Notes under the pieces: model-generated
Told to the model about the DNA's origin: nothing
Seen by the model: the letters and a program-made list of their open reading frames with translations, nothing else
Databases searched by the model: none
Position numbers and translations under genes: made by a program
NCBI RefSeq assembly: GCF_002177115.1
Contig: NZ_MVAG01000105.1
Location: forward strand, 62,001-126,000
Source: Chryseobacterium mucoviscidosis
Lineage (GTDB): Bacteria > Bacteroidota > Bacteroidia > Flavobacteriales > Weeksellaceae
DNA: 64,000 nucleotides
Direction of reading: 5' to 3'
Shown: piece by piece, positions 17,792 to 28,677 of the stretch
How the letters are laid out: every line of letters starts with the position of its first letter
Position numbering within the stretch: the first letter of the stretch is position 1

Positions 17792-18169
17792 ATGAAAAAT
17801 CTATTATTCTTAGTCATTTTTCTTTTAATCAATAACTTCTCTGCCCAAAAACCTGTTCTTTATGATCTGAAAGATCCCAAAATGCATGCAGGTTGTTATA
17901 TCGACGGAAAAAATAATCCGGTTGCCAATTTATCCGAAGACGAAGGCGCTTTATTTAATCTTAACGGAAAAGATGAAATTTTTCCTTCCATCAAAGGAAC
18001 AAAAGAATATCCCGAAGCCTTTGGAAACAAAATCTATAAAATTTACATCCGCGAAACCAAGTCGGTAAAGGATGGAGAATCCTGCATTGAAAATAAAGTC
18101 TATTCAATAAAAATTATTTACAAGAAAAAAGCCTATCTCTATTCTAAAAAAGGAATGTGTGGGTGTTAA
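17792..18169 (+). CDS. small secreted hypothetical protein
   Basis: 125 aa with a clear signal peptide (MKNLLFLVIFLLINNFSAQ, cleavage after A-Q expected). The mature part is about 106 aa and basic. It has Cys residues at about 30 and 95 and a C-terminal C-G-C. I do not recognise a family. It starts 14 bp after the GH19 gene on the same strand and shares its terminator, so the two are probably co-transcribed; whether they work together is unknown. Confidence 0.65.
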   Translation: MKNLLFLVIFLLINNFSAQKPVLYDLKDPKMHAGCYIDGKNNPVANLSEDEGALFNLNGKDEIFPSIKGTKEYPEAFGNKIYKIYIRETKSVKDGESCIENKVYSIKIIYKKKAYLYSKKGMCGC

Positions 18170-18191
18170 TTCTCTAAAAATGCGATCCCTT

Positions 18192-18227
18192 AAAAGACTA
18201 TCCTGAACATAAGATAGTCTTTTTTTT
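18192..18227 (+). terminator. intrinsic terminator after the GH19 unit
   Basis: AAAAGACTATC (18192-18202) pairs with GATAGTCTTTT (18213-18223), followed by an 8-T run. Strong rho-independent form, 22 bp after the stop of the secreted protein gene. Confidence 0.88.
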
Positions 18228-18265
18228 GTTTTTTAGAAGCTGTTTCCCGCTTTCGCTACTCGCTT

Positions 18266-18310
18266 TTTCTGGATTTCGGCGGTGGCTTCGCCACCGCCGA
18301 AATCCAGAAA
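18266..18310. repeat. perfect 21-bp GC-rich palindrome (REP-like hairpin)
   Basis: Arms at 18266-18286 and 18290-18310 are exact reverse complements of each other, with a 3-nt TTC loop. The core TTCGGCGGTGGC is GC-rich in an AT-rich genome. It has no T-run, so it is not a typical terminator. The flanks contain pieces such as GCTGTTTCCCGC and CAATCGGGGCTAAATTG, suggesting a mobile or repeated intergenic element of about 120 bp (roughly 18235-18360). Confidence 0.8.
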
Positions 18311-18380
18311 ATAGCTCAGACACGCCGCTCAATCGGGGCTAAATTGCGGTCATTTGTTTTCAGTATTTGCATTAAATCAA

Positions 18381-18660
18381 AAAACATCTGCAAAATCAGC
18401 GAGATATAAAATTAAAAATCGGTTCATAAAAATATATTTTCACGCTTTGCGCAGCAAATATATTTGCCTCTGCTTACTAAACTAAGGATCCTGAATAAGA
18501 ATTCTTTGCGTTTAAATAAAACATCTGCATCATCCGCAAAATCAGCGAGAGATATAAAATTAAAAATCAATCCAAAAAAGAATATTTTAAAGCTTCGCGC
18601 CGCAAATTTATTTGCCTCTGCTTACTAAACTAAGAATCCTGAATAAGAGCTCTTTGCGTT
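18381..18660 (+). repeat. two tandem copies of a ~135-bp intergenic repeat
   Basis: Copy 1 (about 18381-18512) and copy 2 (about 18518-18660) share the same order of blocks: AAAACATCTGC, CAAAATCAGCGAGA, ATAAAATTAAAAATC, GCAAAT-TATTTGCCTCTGC, TTACTAAACTAA, ATCCTGAATAAGA and CTTTGCGTT. A third, more divergent copy lies inverted at about 57190-57370. No ORF is encoded. Confidence 0.75.
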
Positions 18661-18727
18661 GGAATCAAAAATCTCTTTATCATTAGCAAAATCAAAAACT
18701 TCAGACTTTCCTCCTTCACAAAAAATT

Positions 18728-18757
18728 TTGCCCATTTCAAAAAAATGTCTAACTTCG
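18728..18757 (+). promoter_or_regulatory. promoter of the thiamine operon
   Basis: TTG at 18728-18730 (within TTTTG), exactly 19 bp of spacer, and TAACTTCG at 18750-18757, one mismatch from TAnnTTTG. The predicted transcript starts a few bases before the TPP aptamer, which supports the call. Confidence 0.65.
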
Positions 18758-18767
18758 TCCCATACTT

Positions 18768-18850
18768 TAGGGGTGTCCGTTGAAAAGACGGGCTGAGAAT
18801 TTACCCTTTGAACCTGATTTCTAGATCATACTAGCGTAGGGAAAAGTGAG
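18768..18850 (+). promoter_or_regulatory. TPP riboswitch (THI box) of the thi operon
   Basis: The conserved aptamer blocks occur in order: GGGGTG (18770-18775), GGCTGAGA (18790-18797), ACCCTTTGAACCTGAT (18803-18818), a TAGATCATACTAG variant of the P4/P5 region, and GCGTAGGGAAAAG (18833-18845). It lies about 70 bp before thiS. TPP binding is expected to lower expression of the operon. The following CTGTACATTCTACTGTACAAT and TTCCTAAA...TTTAGGAAT segments (18860-18918) can form hairpins, one of which ends at the thiS start, so control at translation initiation is plausible. Confidence 0.95.
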
Positions 18851-18916
18851 ATGACTTTGCTGTACATTCTACTGTACAATAATGGGCATTCCTAAAGTGT
18901 TTTTAAAAATTTAGGA

Positions 18917-19123
18917 ATGGAGCTCACAATCAATCACACGACAAAAAAGTTCAAAAAACTTCCCGAAAATCTGGAAGCGCTTCTTGCTATGGAATTACCT
19001 GAAAAGAAAAAAGGAATTGCTGTAGCACTCAACAACCGTATTATTCCGCAGTCATTCTGGGCGGAAACATTCCTCAACGATAAAGATTCAGTTTTAATTA
19101 TCACAGCCACTCAGGGTGGTTAA
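18917..19123 (+). CDS. thiS: sulfur carrier protein ThiS
   Basis: 68-aa ubiquitin-like protein ending in the required Gly-Gly (A-T-Q-G-G). ThiF adenylates the C-terminus, which is then converted to a thiocarboxylate that donates sulfur to thiazole synthase ThiG. First gene after the TPP riboswitch, 12 bp before thiC. The ATG lies inside a short inverted repeat (TTCCTAAA / TTTAGGAA, 18891-18916 region), which may hide the start when TPP is bound. Confidence 0.95.
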   Translation: MELTINHTTKKFKKLPENLEALLAMELPEKKKGIAVALNNRIIPQSFWAETFLNDKDSVLIITATQGG

Positions 19124-21503
<2,380 letters not shown>

Positions 21504-21528
<25 letters not shown>

Positions 21529-22247
21529 TGAGCATTGCCGGCTTCGATCCAAGCGGAGGAGCCGGTGTATTGGCAGATATTAAAACATTTGAACAGTTAA
21601 AAGTTCAGGGATTGGCTGTCTGTACAGCAATGACTTTACAAACCGAGTCCGAGTTTTATACGCTTCAATGGCAGCAGATCGATGAAATTTTATCAGCTAT
21701 TAATGTTTTAATGAAAAAGTATAAAGTTGAAGCGGTGAAAATCGGAGTGGTAAAAGATGCGGAATTTTTAGACCAGATTACGAAAAAAATAAAATCCATT
21801 AATTCTGAAGTAAAAATTGTCTGGGATCCGGTTTTAAAAAGCACATCGGAATTTTCCTTTTTTGATTTGAATACCATTTCCGAGCTTAAAAATATTTTAC
21901 AAAAAATAGATTTAATCACACCTAACTATAATGAATACAACGTTTTGAAAGAAAATCGTCTTTTTGAACCATCAGAAAATGGATGTTCTGTATTAATAAA
22001 AGGCGGACATCGGGAAGATGAAATCGGGACAGATATTTTATGGGAAAATGGGAAAAAAATTTCAATCGAACCCAACAATACAACTTCTGTATTTTACCCG
22101 AAACACGGTTCAGGCTGCGTACTTTCTTCCGCAATTGCAAGTCATTTAGCAAAAGGAGAAAATTTGGAAAATGCCTGCCGAAAAGGAAAACTGTATATCG
22201 AAAAATTTTTAACAAGCAATCCTACTTTATTAGGCTTTCATTCTTAA
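21504..22247 (+). CDS. thiD: HMP / HMP-phosphate kinase ThiD
   Basis: Ribokinase-fold enzyme of 247 aa that phosphorylates hydroxymethylpyrimidine and its phosphate to HMP-PP. N-terminal S-I-A-G-F-D-P-S-G-G-A-G-V-L-A-D-I-K-T-F is the substrate-binding signature. The C-terminal G-S-G-C-V-L-S-S-A-I-A anion hole lies near residue 200, and V-W-D-P-V-L-K-S-T-S near 110. The chosen ATG lies 25 bp inside the preceding gene; an alternative ATG at 21528 exactly follows that gene's end and would drop eight residues. Confidence 0.94.
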
Positions 22248-22373
22248 AAATGTATCGTTAAAAATCTCTATCATTTGCTGAATGAAATGCCGTTGCGAAC
22301 GAAAAATATGCAGAAGATTTTTAAAACTAACCTTGCGTCTTCGCGCTGAAAAGAAAATTACATTAAAAAGAAA

Positions 22374-22994
22374 ATGGAAAAATTACAATACATCTCTCAA
22401 GGTTCATCTTTAGAAGTTCAGGAAAAGAACATCCGAAAAGCTCTTGATTATGGCGCAAAATGGATTCAGGTTCGCTGGAAAAATACACCCAAAAAAGATT
22501 TTATCAGACTCTGTGAAATTTCAAAAAAGTTATGTGCAGATTATCAGGCTGTTTGTATCATTAACGATCATGTTCAGGTTGCAAAAGAAGTTGATGCGGA
22601 TGGAGTTCATCTGGGACTGAAAGATATGTCAGTAGAAAAGGCGAGATACATTTTGGGAGAAAATAAAATCATCGGAGGAACTGCCAATACTTTTTCAGAT
22701 ATTCTTCAGAGAATTGTAAAGCATTGTGATTACATCGGTTTAGGTCCGTTGAGATTTACTTCTACCAAAGAACAATTAAGTCCAATATTAGGATTTGAAG
22801 GTTATCATGAAATCATCAATAGTTTAAAAGAAAAATCTATTGAGATTCCAAAAATTTTTGCCATCGGCGGAGTGGTTTTGGAGGATATCAAACAGTTACG
22901 GGAAATCGGAATTTATGGTGTTGCTGTTTCGGGGCAGATTACCAGTCAGCCTTCTGTAATTAATGAATTCAGAAACATTTTAGAATTGAGTTAA
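22374..22994 (+). CDS. thiE: thiamine-phosphate synthase ThiE
   Basis: Joins HMP-PP with thiazole phosphate to give thiamine phosphate. 206-aa TIM barrel with C-I-I-N-D-H near residue 60, D-G-V-H-L-G near 75, I-G-G-T-A-N near 98, the G-L-G-P-L-R-F-T-S-T-K pyrophosphate loop near 122 and F-A-I-G-G-V near 162. These blocks are closer to canonical ThiE than those of the paralogue at 20944. A 126-bp gap separates it from thiD, with no clear promoter or terminator in it. Confidence 0.92.
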   Translation: MEKLQYISQGSSLEVQEKNIRKALDYGAKWIQVRWKNTPKKDFIRLCEISKKLCADYQAVCIINDHVQVAKEVDADGVHLGLKDMSVEKARYILGENKIIGGTANTFSDILQRIVKHCDYIGLGPLRFTSTKEQLSPILGFEGYHEIINSLKEKSIEIPKIFAIGGVVLEDIKQLREIGIYGVAVSGQITSQPSVINEFRNILELS

Positions 22995-23026
22995 ATCTTT
23001 TAAACATCTTAAAGTAAAAAGTAAAT

Positions 23027-23803
23027 ATGAAAAAACAACCTTTAAAAATAGCCGACAGAATCTTTGAATCGCGATTGTTTTTAGGAACAGGGAAATTCGG
23101 AAGCCTGTCGGAAATGACGGACTCTATCATCGCCTCAGAAAGCGAATTAGTAACCATGGCTTTGAAAAGAATTGATGCTCATTCTTCGGAAGACGATATT
23201 TTAAGCGCATTAAAACCGACAAAATCTCACCTTTTACCCAATACTTCAGGAGCAAGAACTGCCAAAGAAGCCGTGTTGGCGGCACAGTTGGCAAGAGAAG
23301 CACTGGAAACCAACTGGGTAAAACTGGAAATCCATCCCGATCCGAAATATCTGTTACCCGATCCTATTGAAACATTGTATGCAACAGAGGAACTGGCAAA
23401 ATTAGGGTTTGTCGTGATGCCTTATATTCATGCAGATCCTGTCCTGTGCAAACGTCTCGAAGATGCAGGAACAGCCGTTGTCATGCCTTTAGGAGCCCCA
23501 ATCGGAACCAATAAAGGATTAAAAACACTGGATTTTCTGGAAATCATTATCGCTCAAAGTAACGTTCCTGTAGTTGTGGATGCGGGAATTGGTGCGCCTT
23601 CGGATGCAGCAAAAGCAATGGAAATGGGAGCCGATGCAGTTTTGGTAAATACGGCAATTGCAGTGGCACAGAATCCGGTAAATATGGCATTGGCTTTTAA
23701 AGAGGGTGTGATTGCCGGAAGAAGAGCTTTTGAATCCGGTTTGGGCGCAATTTCACATCACGCAGAAGCATCAAGTCCGCTGACTGCCTTTTTATTTGAT
23801 TAA
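23027..23803 (+). CDS. thiG: thiazole synthase ThiG
   Basis: Builds the thiazole phosphate ring from deoxyxylulose 5-phosphate, dehydroglycine (from ThiH) and ThiS thiocarboxylate. 258 aa, normal length. Seen: F-L-G-T-G-K-F near residue 19, the Schiff-base Lys region in V-K-L-E-I-H-P-D near 100, [11 protein letters not shown] near 152, and [12 protein letters not shown] near 185 followed by [10 protein letters not shown]. Eleven bp before thiH. Confidence 0.97.
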   Translation: MKKQPLKIADRIFESRLFLGTGKFGSLSEMTDSIIASESELVTMALKRIDAHSSEDDILSALKPTKSHLLPNTSGARTAKEAVLAAQLAREALETNWVKLEIHPDPKYLLPDPIETLYATEELAKLGFVVMPYIHADPVLCKRLEDAGTAVVMPLGAPIGTNKGLKTLDFLEIIIAQSNVPVVVDAGIGAPSDAAKAMEMGADAVLVNTAIAVAQNPVNMALAFKEGVIAGRRAFESGLGAISHHAEASSPLTAFLFD

Positions 23804-23814
23804 AATTAAATATA

Positions 23815-24933
23815 GTGAAGAGTTTTAAAGATTTTTTTGAAAATTACCAATGGGATGAGGTAAAAACGAAACTTGAAAAAGTAACGTTAACCGATGTTGA
23901 AAAAAGTCTTCATAAAAAGAATAAAACCATAGACGATTTTTTGAATTTTCTGTCGCCGGTTGCGGCTCAAAAACTGGAAATAATGGCAAAAATGGCTCAA
24001 CAGCTTACCCAAAAGCGTTTCGGAAAAACCATTCAGTTGTATGCGCCGTTGTATCTTAGCAATGAATGTCAGAATATCTGTACCTACTGTGGTTTCAGTC
24101 TGGATAATTCCATTAAGAGAAAAACACTTTCTGACACCGAAATTCTGATTGAAGCCTCCGTTTTAAAATCAATGGGCGTGAATCATGTTTTGCTGGTAAG
24201 CGGTGAAGCCAATAAGACGGTCGGAATCGATTATTTTCTGAATGCCATACAGCTTTTGAAACCTCATTTTGCGAATATCTCCATTGAAGTTCAGCCTTTA
24301 TCTGAAGAAGAATACCGACGGGTTCATGAAGCAGGAGTACATGCAGTTTTGGTTTATCAGGAAACCTATCATCAGGAAGTTTATAAAGAATATCATCCGA
24401 AAGGGAAAAAGTCGAATTTCGAATTTCGTCTGGAAACACCCGACAGAATTGGAAAAGCAGGAATTCATAAAACAGGACTCGGCGTTTTATTGGGGTTGGA
24501 AGATTGGCGGGTGGACAGTTTTTTCAATGCCTTACACATCGATTATCTTCAGAAGCAATACTGGAAAAGCCGATATTCAGTTTCATTTCCGCGCCTCCGA
24601 CCGGCGGAAGGAATTATTGAACCGAATTTCATTATGTCCGATAAAGATTTATTACAGCTCATCTGCGCCTACAGAATCTGGAATGAAGATTTGGAGATTT
24701 CTATTTCCACAAGGGAAAATAAAAAATTCAGAAATAACATTATTTCATTGGGCGCAACAGCAATGAGTGCTGCTTCCAAGACCAATCCGGGAGGTTATGC
24801 GGTTGATAAAGAGTCGTTAGAACAATTCGAAACCAGCGATGAAAGAAGCATGGAGGAAATCAAAAATATCATTAAAAAAGCAGGCTACGATCCGGTAATG
24901 AAAGACTGGGATGTGATTTATAGCGGAATTTAA
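23815..24933 (+). CDS. thiH: 2-iminoacetate synthase ThiH
   Basis: Radical SAM enzyme that splits tyrosine to p-cresol and dehydroglycine for thiazole synthesis under low oxygen. The radical SAM motif C-x3-C-x2-C is at Cys85, 89 and 92 (N-E-C-Q-N-I-C-T-Y-C-G-F). Length 372 aa is standard. The start is GTG at 23815, 11 bp after thiG; no in-frame ATG fits better. ThiH rather than the aerobic glycine oxidase ThiO fits with a cbb3-bearing, microaerobic lifestyle. Confidence 0.96.
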   Translation: MKSFKDFFENYQWDEVKTKLEKVTLTDVEKSLHKKNKTIDDFLNFLSPVAAQKLEIMAKMAQQLTQKRFGKTIQLYAPLYLSNECQNICTYCGFSLDNSIKRKTLSDTEILIEASVLKSMGVNHVLLVSGEANKTVGIDYFLNAIQLLKPHFANISIEVQPLSEEEYRRVHEAGVHAVLVYQETYHQEVYKEYHPKGKKSNFEFRLETPDRIGKAGIHKTGLGVLLGLEDWRVDSFFNALHIDYLQKQYWKSRYSVSFPRLRPAEGIIEPNFIMSDKDLLQLICAYRIWNEDLEISISTRENKKFRNNIISLGATAMSAASKTNPGGYAVDKESLEQFETSDERSMEEIKNIIKKAGYDPVMKDWDVIYSGI

Positions 24934-25351
24934 TTTGAACCATTAAGGTTTATTTGAGAAGTCTAGAAAAATTAAGCTTTTTGCAGGAAAATAAAAGGAT
25001 GAGATATTCTTAAAATATTTAAATATTGCCTTAACTAAACTTCATTCCATAAATAGATCTTAATGGTTAAAAAAACAATTGTGCATTTTGAACCTTTGTA
25101 TTTCTAAATTAAGTGAAACGCCTTTGTTTATCTTCGTTTCAGGCAATTAAAATCTACTCTTTGTCTTTCTTAGCGTTTAAATTTTATCACAAGGATAAAC
25201 AAAGTTTTTTAAAATAAAGCAATCTTTAATGAAAGATAAACAAAGGCATTTCATTTATAAAAGTAAAACAAAAAGTAAATATATTTAACAATTAATGGGT
25301 TAAAATTACTTTCCAATATGCACAACAGGTTGTTAAAAAATAAAAATTGTA
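24934..25351. other. 418-bp AT-rich gap with an inverted repeat between thiH and thiF
   Basis: No ORF of note. Arms of a 21-bp inverted repeat (20 of 21 identical) lie at 25114-25134 and 25233-25253: TGAAACGCCTTTGTTTATC against GATAAACAAAGGC(A)TTTCA. The words CCTTTGTTTA and TAAACAAAG recur here and in the 45.7-46.2 kb gap, so this looks like a decayed intergenic repeat. I found no clear promoter for thiF. Confidence 0.55.
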
Positions 25352-26062
25352 ATGAAAAAAGAAGACATTTTTGCTCGATACAGCCGACAGATTTTCATAG
25401 AAGAAATCGGATTGGAAGGTCAAAGAAAAATAATGAATTCTAAAGTTTTGGTGATTGGAGCCGGAGGTTTGGGAAGTCCCGTTATCCAATATTTGGCTGC
25501 AGCGGGAGTAGGAACTTTGGGTGTCGTGGATTTTGATGAGGTGGAACTCCATAATTTAAACCGACAAATTATTCACAATGAAAAAACGGTTGGAATTTCT
25601 AAAATAAAAAGCGCCGGAATATTTGTCAGAAACTTAAATCATCAAATTAAATTTATTGGAATTGAACAAAAAATAGATGAATCAAAAGCCGAAGAATTGA
25701 TTTCCGGATTTGATATCATTATTGATGGTTCCGATAATTTTAAAACGAGATATTTAGTTAATGATACCTGTGTACAATTCAAAAAGCCTTTGGTTTATGG
25801 AAGCATTCTTGGTTTTTCTGGGCAGGTTGCGATTTTTAATTATAATGGCAGTAAAAATTTAAGAGATATTTTTCCGGAACCGTCTTTTGATGAACAGTTT
25901 CCAGATTGCGACAGTTTAGGCGTTTTGGGAGCGTTGCCCGGAATTGTTGGAAGCATGATGGCGAATTTAGCTTTGAAAATTATTACAGATTTACCATTGC
26001 CGTTGAATCATTTAACGTTGATTGATACGTTGAATTGGCGTTTTCAGACTATTGATTTTTAG
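25352..26062 (+). CDS. thiF: ThiF-family adenylyltransferase (ThiS activation)
   Basis: E1-like enzyme that adenylates the ThiS C-terminus. 236 aa with the nucleotide motif G-A-G-G-L-G-S-P near residue 33, D-F-D-E-V-E-L-H-N-L-N-R-Q (58-70) and D-G-S-D-N-F near 125. The conserved Cys in F-P-D-C-D-S-L-G-V-L-G-A-L-P-G matches the ThiF cysteine thought to form an acyl-disulfide with ThiS. The CxxC zinc pairs of MoeB are absent. Separated from thiH by 418 bp, but its strand and function place it in the thi locus. The stop codon lies inside the left arm of a 42-bp inverted repeat. Confidence 0.9.
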   Translation: MKKEDIFARYSRQIFIEEIGLEGQRKIMNSKVLVIGAGGLGSPVIQYLAAAGVGTLGVVDFDEVELHNLNRQIIHNEKTVGISKIKSAGIFVRNLNHQIKFIGIEQKIDESKAEELISGFDIIIDGSDNFKTRYLVNDTCVQFKKPLVYGSILGFSGQVAIFNYNGSKNLRDIFPEPSFDEQFPDCDSLGVLGALPGIVGSMMANLALKIITDLPLPLNHLTLIDTLNWRFQTIDF

Positions 26063-26390
26063 TTTAAACACAAATCGCACGAATTTTTTGCACAAATCAC
26101 ACAAATATTCTAAGTTTTGGCTAAAGCCTTTCTTTGTGGACATAAAAAAGAGGACTAAAGTCCGCTCGTATCGATTAAACACTAATGACACAAATGTTTT
26201 TGCACAAATCGCACAAATTTTTTAAGTTTTGGCTAAAGCCTTCCTTTGGGGTGTAAAAAAAGCGGACTAAAGTCCGCTCCTATTGATAAAATAAATACTT
26301 ATTAGTTTCAATTTTGCTTAATCATTATAAATCAAAATTATTCGTGAAATTTGTGCAAAAAATTCGTGCGATTTGTGTTTAAACTAAAAA
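26056..26390. repeat. 42-bp perfect inverted repeat enclosing a tandem repeat
   Basis: Arms at 26056-26097 and 26349-26390 are exact reverse complements (core AAACACAAATCGCACGAATT). Between them lie two direct copies (about 26085-26178 and 26192-26285) of a unit made of CACAAATxxCACAAAT, AAGTTTTGGCTAAAGCC and a hairpin (AG)CGGACTAAAGTCCGCT. The arms end right at the stop codons of the convergent thiF and TonB-receptor genes. No ORF is inside. The shape is that of a non-autonomous mobile element or large terminator; the hairpins may stop transcription from both sides. Confidence 0.8.
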
Positions 26391-28610
26391 CTACTGTCCC
26401 TGCTGCATCACACCGCTATTTTCATCTTTCTTCGTCTGATTCAGGATGTTTGCATCTTCTTTTGCCAATTTGTTCTTCGTCGGGATTTTGTAATTAACCG
26501 ATAATCCGAAATTTCTTGAGTCGTATTTCGTTCTCAGCATAACTGTTTCTCCGGAAGGCGGATTGGAGCGAACCTGCATCAATTGTCCGTTGAAAATATC
26601 ATTGGCAAAAACAGAAACCGTCAAACGATTGTCCATAAATTTCTTCGTAAGCGTAAGATCCACAGAATTGTTGAATGGTTTTTCTGCGGTGAAATAAAAA
26701 TACCCTGCTTTTGGAGTGAGATAACTGTAATTTGCGGTTAATTTGATCTCTTTCGGTAAAATGATCTGCGTCATCAGATTCAGAATCCAGAATCCTTTAT
26801 TGTTCAGATTGTCAATGTCATGCTTCTGATAACCTGCGTAAATGTACATGAAGTTGATCTTATCCGGATTGAAATTAAACTTCATAATTTCGCTCAGCGG
26901 TTTGCTGAAAATCATGAAAGGAACCGGTAATCCGACATTGAAATTGTGGATTTTCATTTCAGAAATATTAATCTGCTCGTTGAACAGATTTTTTCCGTCT
27001 TTTCTGATGATCTGCGCTACCTGATTTTTCGCTGAACTTACACTGTATCCGATAAATGCATAATCGAAAGCTGAAATTTTTATTTCATAATTATCAAAAA
27101 TCGTTGGCTGAAGATTCGGGTTTCCCGTTACCTGCGTATTCGGTCCCTGAAATGTGGTGTTGTTAGGATTTAAGGCAGAAATACTCGGCAAATTGATCTT
27201 TTTATTGTAATTCGCTGCTACGTATACCTGATTCATCAGATTGTACTGAACACTTGCGTTCGGGAACAATTTAAACTTGTTAAAAGGAAGAAGATCTGCC
27301 TCAATAAGATTTTTGTTGTTGTAATATCTTGTAACACCGGAAATATCATAATTTTCAGCACGCGTTCCCAAAATAAAATCAAACTTTTTCAGCTTAGCCT
27401 GAAACTCCAGATAAGTTGCTGTTGTCTGTCTGGTGTATTCTAAATTCGTGATTCCTTTGCTTTCCGTATCAAAATTCTGATGCTCATACAATCCTCCTAA
27501 ACTTACTTTTCCGCCGTCCAAAATCTTTAAGGGCTGAGAATAATCTACCTTAAAATTGGCGATTTCCATATCCGATTTGTTGTTCAGTTTATTAGAAAAA
27601 GGAATTCTGGGACTATTTTCAACAGGATTGGTATAAACCACATCTGTAAAAATATTATCCTGAATAAATTTACTGTCGGATTTTGTAAAACCAAACTGGA
27701 AATCCAGCTTCTGAGATTTTTCTGTAAAACGTTTCTGATAGGTTACCACAGCTTCCTGTCTCAAATTATCGGTGTGAGCTGCATCAAAGGATGAAAAATT
27801 TCCTTCTCTGATAATATTTGGATTCAGATAATACGGAAGATCTGCAAGCCCGTTGCTGGCTGTATAATTATCATTTTTATTATGGTAAATATCATAATTT
27901 AAAAGCAATCTGTCCTGTCCGAGATCAAAAGTAAGCCCAGATTTTGCAAAATATCCTCTTCCCACTCTGTCCGTATTGCTTAACATCAGATTGTCCTGAT
28001 TGCTGTTCAGCATACTTTCACGGTAATTCTGCCCGACATTCAGTTGCCATCCGAAAATTTTATTTCTCGCATTCAGATTCAGAGAGTTGCTTGTTCTGCT
28101 TCTGAATTTATCATAATTCGTAAAAGAATAATTTCCTGAATAGGTTGCCGTTAAATATTTATTCGCATTCTTATTCGTAATAATATTCATGATCGCGCCT
28201 CCGGAAGTGGCAGGAAATTCTGCACCGGGCTGTGTAATAACTTCAATTCGGTCTACAGAATTGGCGGGCATTCCTTCAAGAAAAGAGTTTAGTTCATTGG
28301 AAGTAATGTTCAAAGGTCTTCCGTTCAAATAAACATCCAGAACTTTTCCCTGATACATCATTCCTGCGATATCGGTAGAAACCAATCCGGGAAGTTTTTT
28401 GATGCCTTCCAGAACGTTTCCGTTATTAAGCTGCGGCTGTTCCGAAAAATCGAAAATCGTACGGTCAGCTTTTTGTTCAACGGCTTTTTTAGTTTTGGTG
28501 ATGGTTACTCCTTCAATTTGTTTTTCTTTGGTTGCCTGGTTATTCGTTTTTTCCTGGGCAAAAGAAAAGATGCTGCCCAAAAGTGATAACGCAATAATTG
28601 CTTTTTTCAT
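26391..28610 (-). CDS. TonB-dependent receptor / outer-membrane beta-barrel family protein
   Basis: Outer-membrane protein of 739 aa with a signal peptide (M-K-K-A-I-I-A-L-S-L-L-G-S-I-F-S-F-A-Q). A plug-like region (G-N-V-L-E-G-I-K-K-L-P-G-L, then V-Y-L-N-G-R-P-L, then E-V-I-T-Q-P-G-A-E-F) covers about residues 55-150, followed by a long beta-barrel. The domain order fits the Bacteroidota 'outer membrane beta-barrel family' receptors, not SusC. The C-terminus is Gln/Gly-rich rather than ending in an aromatic residue. Substrate unknown. It has no riboswitch and no link to thiamine beyond proximity. Confidence 0.85.
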   Translation of the reverse strand: MKKAIIALSLLGSIFSFAQEKTNNQATKEKQIEGVTITKTKKAVEQKADRTIFDFSEQPQLNNGNVLEGIKKLPGLVSTDIAGMMYQGKVLDVYLNGRPLNITSNELNSFLEGMPANSVDRIEVITQPGAEFPATSGGAIMNIITNKNANKYLTATYSGNYSFTNYDKFRSRTSNSLNLNARNKIFGWQLNVGQNYRESMLNSNQDNLMLSNTDRVGRGYFAKSGLTFDLGQDRLLLNYDIYHNKNDNYTASNGLADLPYYLNPNIIREGNFSSFDAAHTDNLRQEAVVTYQKRFTEKSQKLDFQFGFTKSDSKFIQDNIFTDVVYTNPVENSPRIPFSNKLNNKSDMEIANFKVDYSQPLKILDGGKVSLGGLYEHQNFDTESKGITNLEYTRQTTATYLEFQAKLKKFDFILGTRAENYDISGVTRYYNNKNLIEADLLPFNKFKLFPNASVQYNLMNQVYVAANYNKKINLPSISALNPNNTTFQGPNTQVTGNPNLQPTIFDNYEIKISAFDYAFIGYSVSSAKNQVAQIIRKDGKNLFNEQINISEMKIHNFNVGLPVPFMIFSKPLSEIMKFNFNPDKINFMYIYAGYQKHDIDNLNNKGFWILNLMTQIILPKEIKLTANYSYLTPKAGYFYFTAEKPFNNSVDLTLTKKFMDNRLTVSVFANDIFNGQLMQVRSNPPSGETVMLRTKYDSRNFGLSVNYKIPTKNKLAKEDANILNQTKKDENSGVMQQGQ

Positions 28611-28677
28611 AATGTCTTTCTGATATCCTATTAGACAATGAAAAAAGTACTTTTGTTACATTTTTATTCACTTAAAT

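Noticed and set aside
18381..18660. Tandem repeat as a CRISPR array
   Set aside because: Only two long imperfect copies with no unique spacers of regular length and no cas genes.
24269..24766. 165-codon plus-strand ORF inside thiH
   Set aside because: Out of frame within a complete, motif-bearing thiH; no start signal or known domain.
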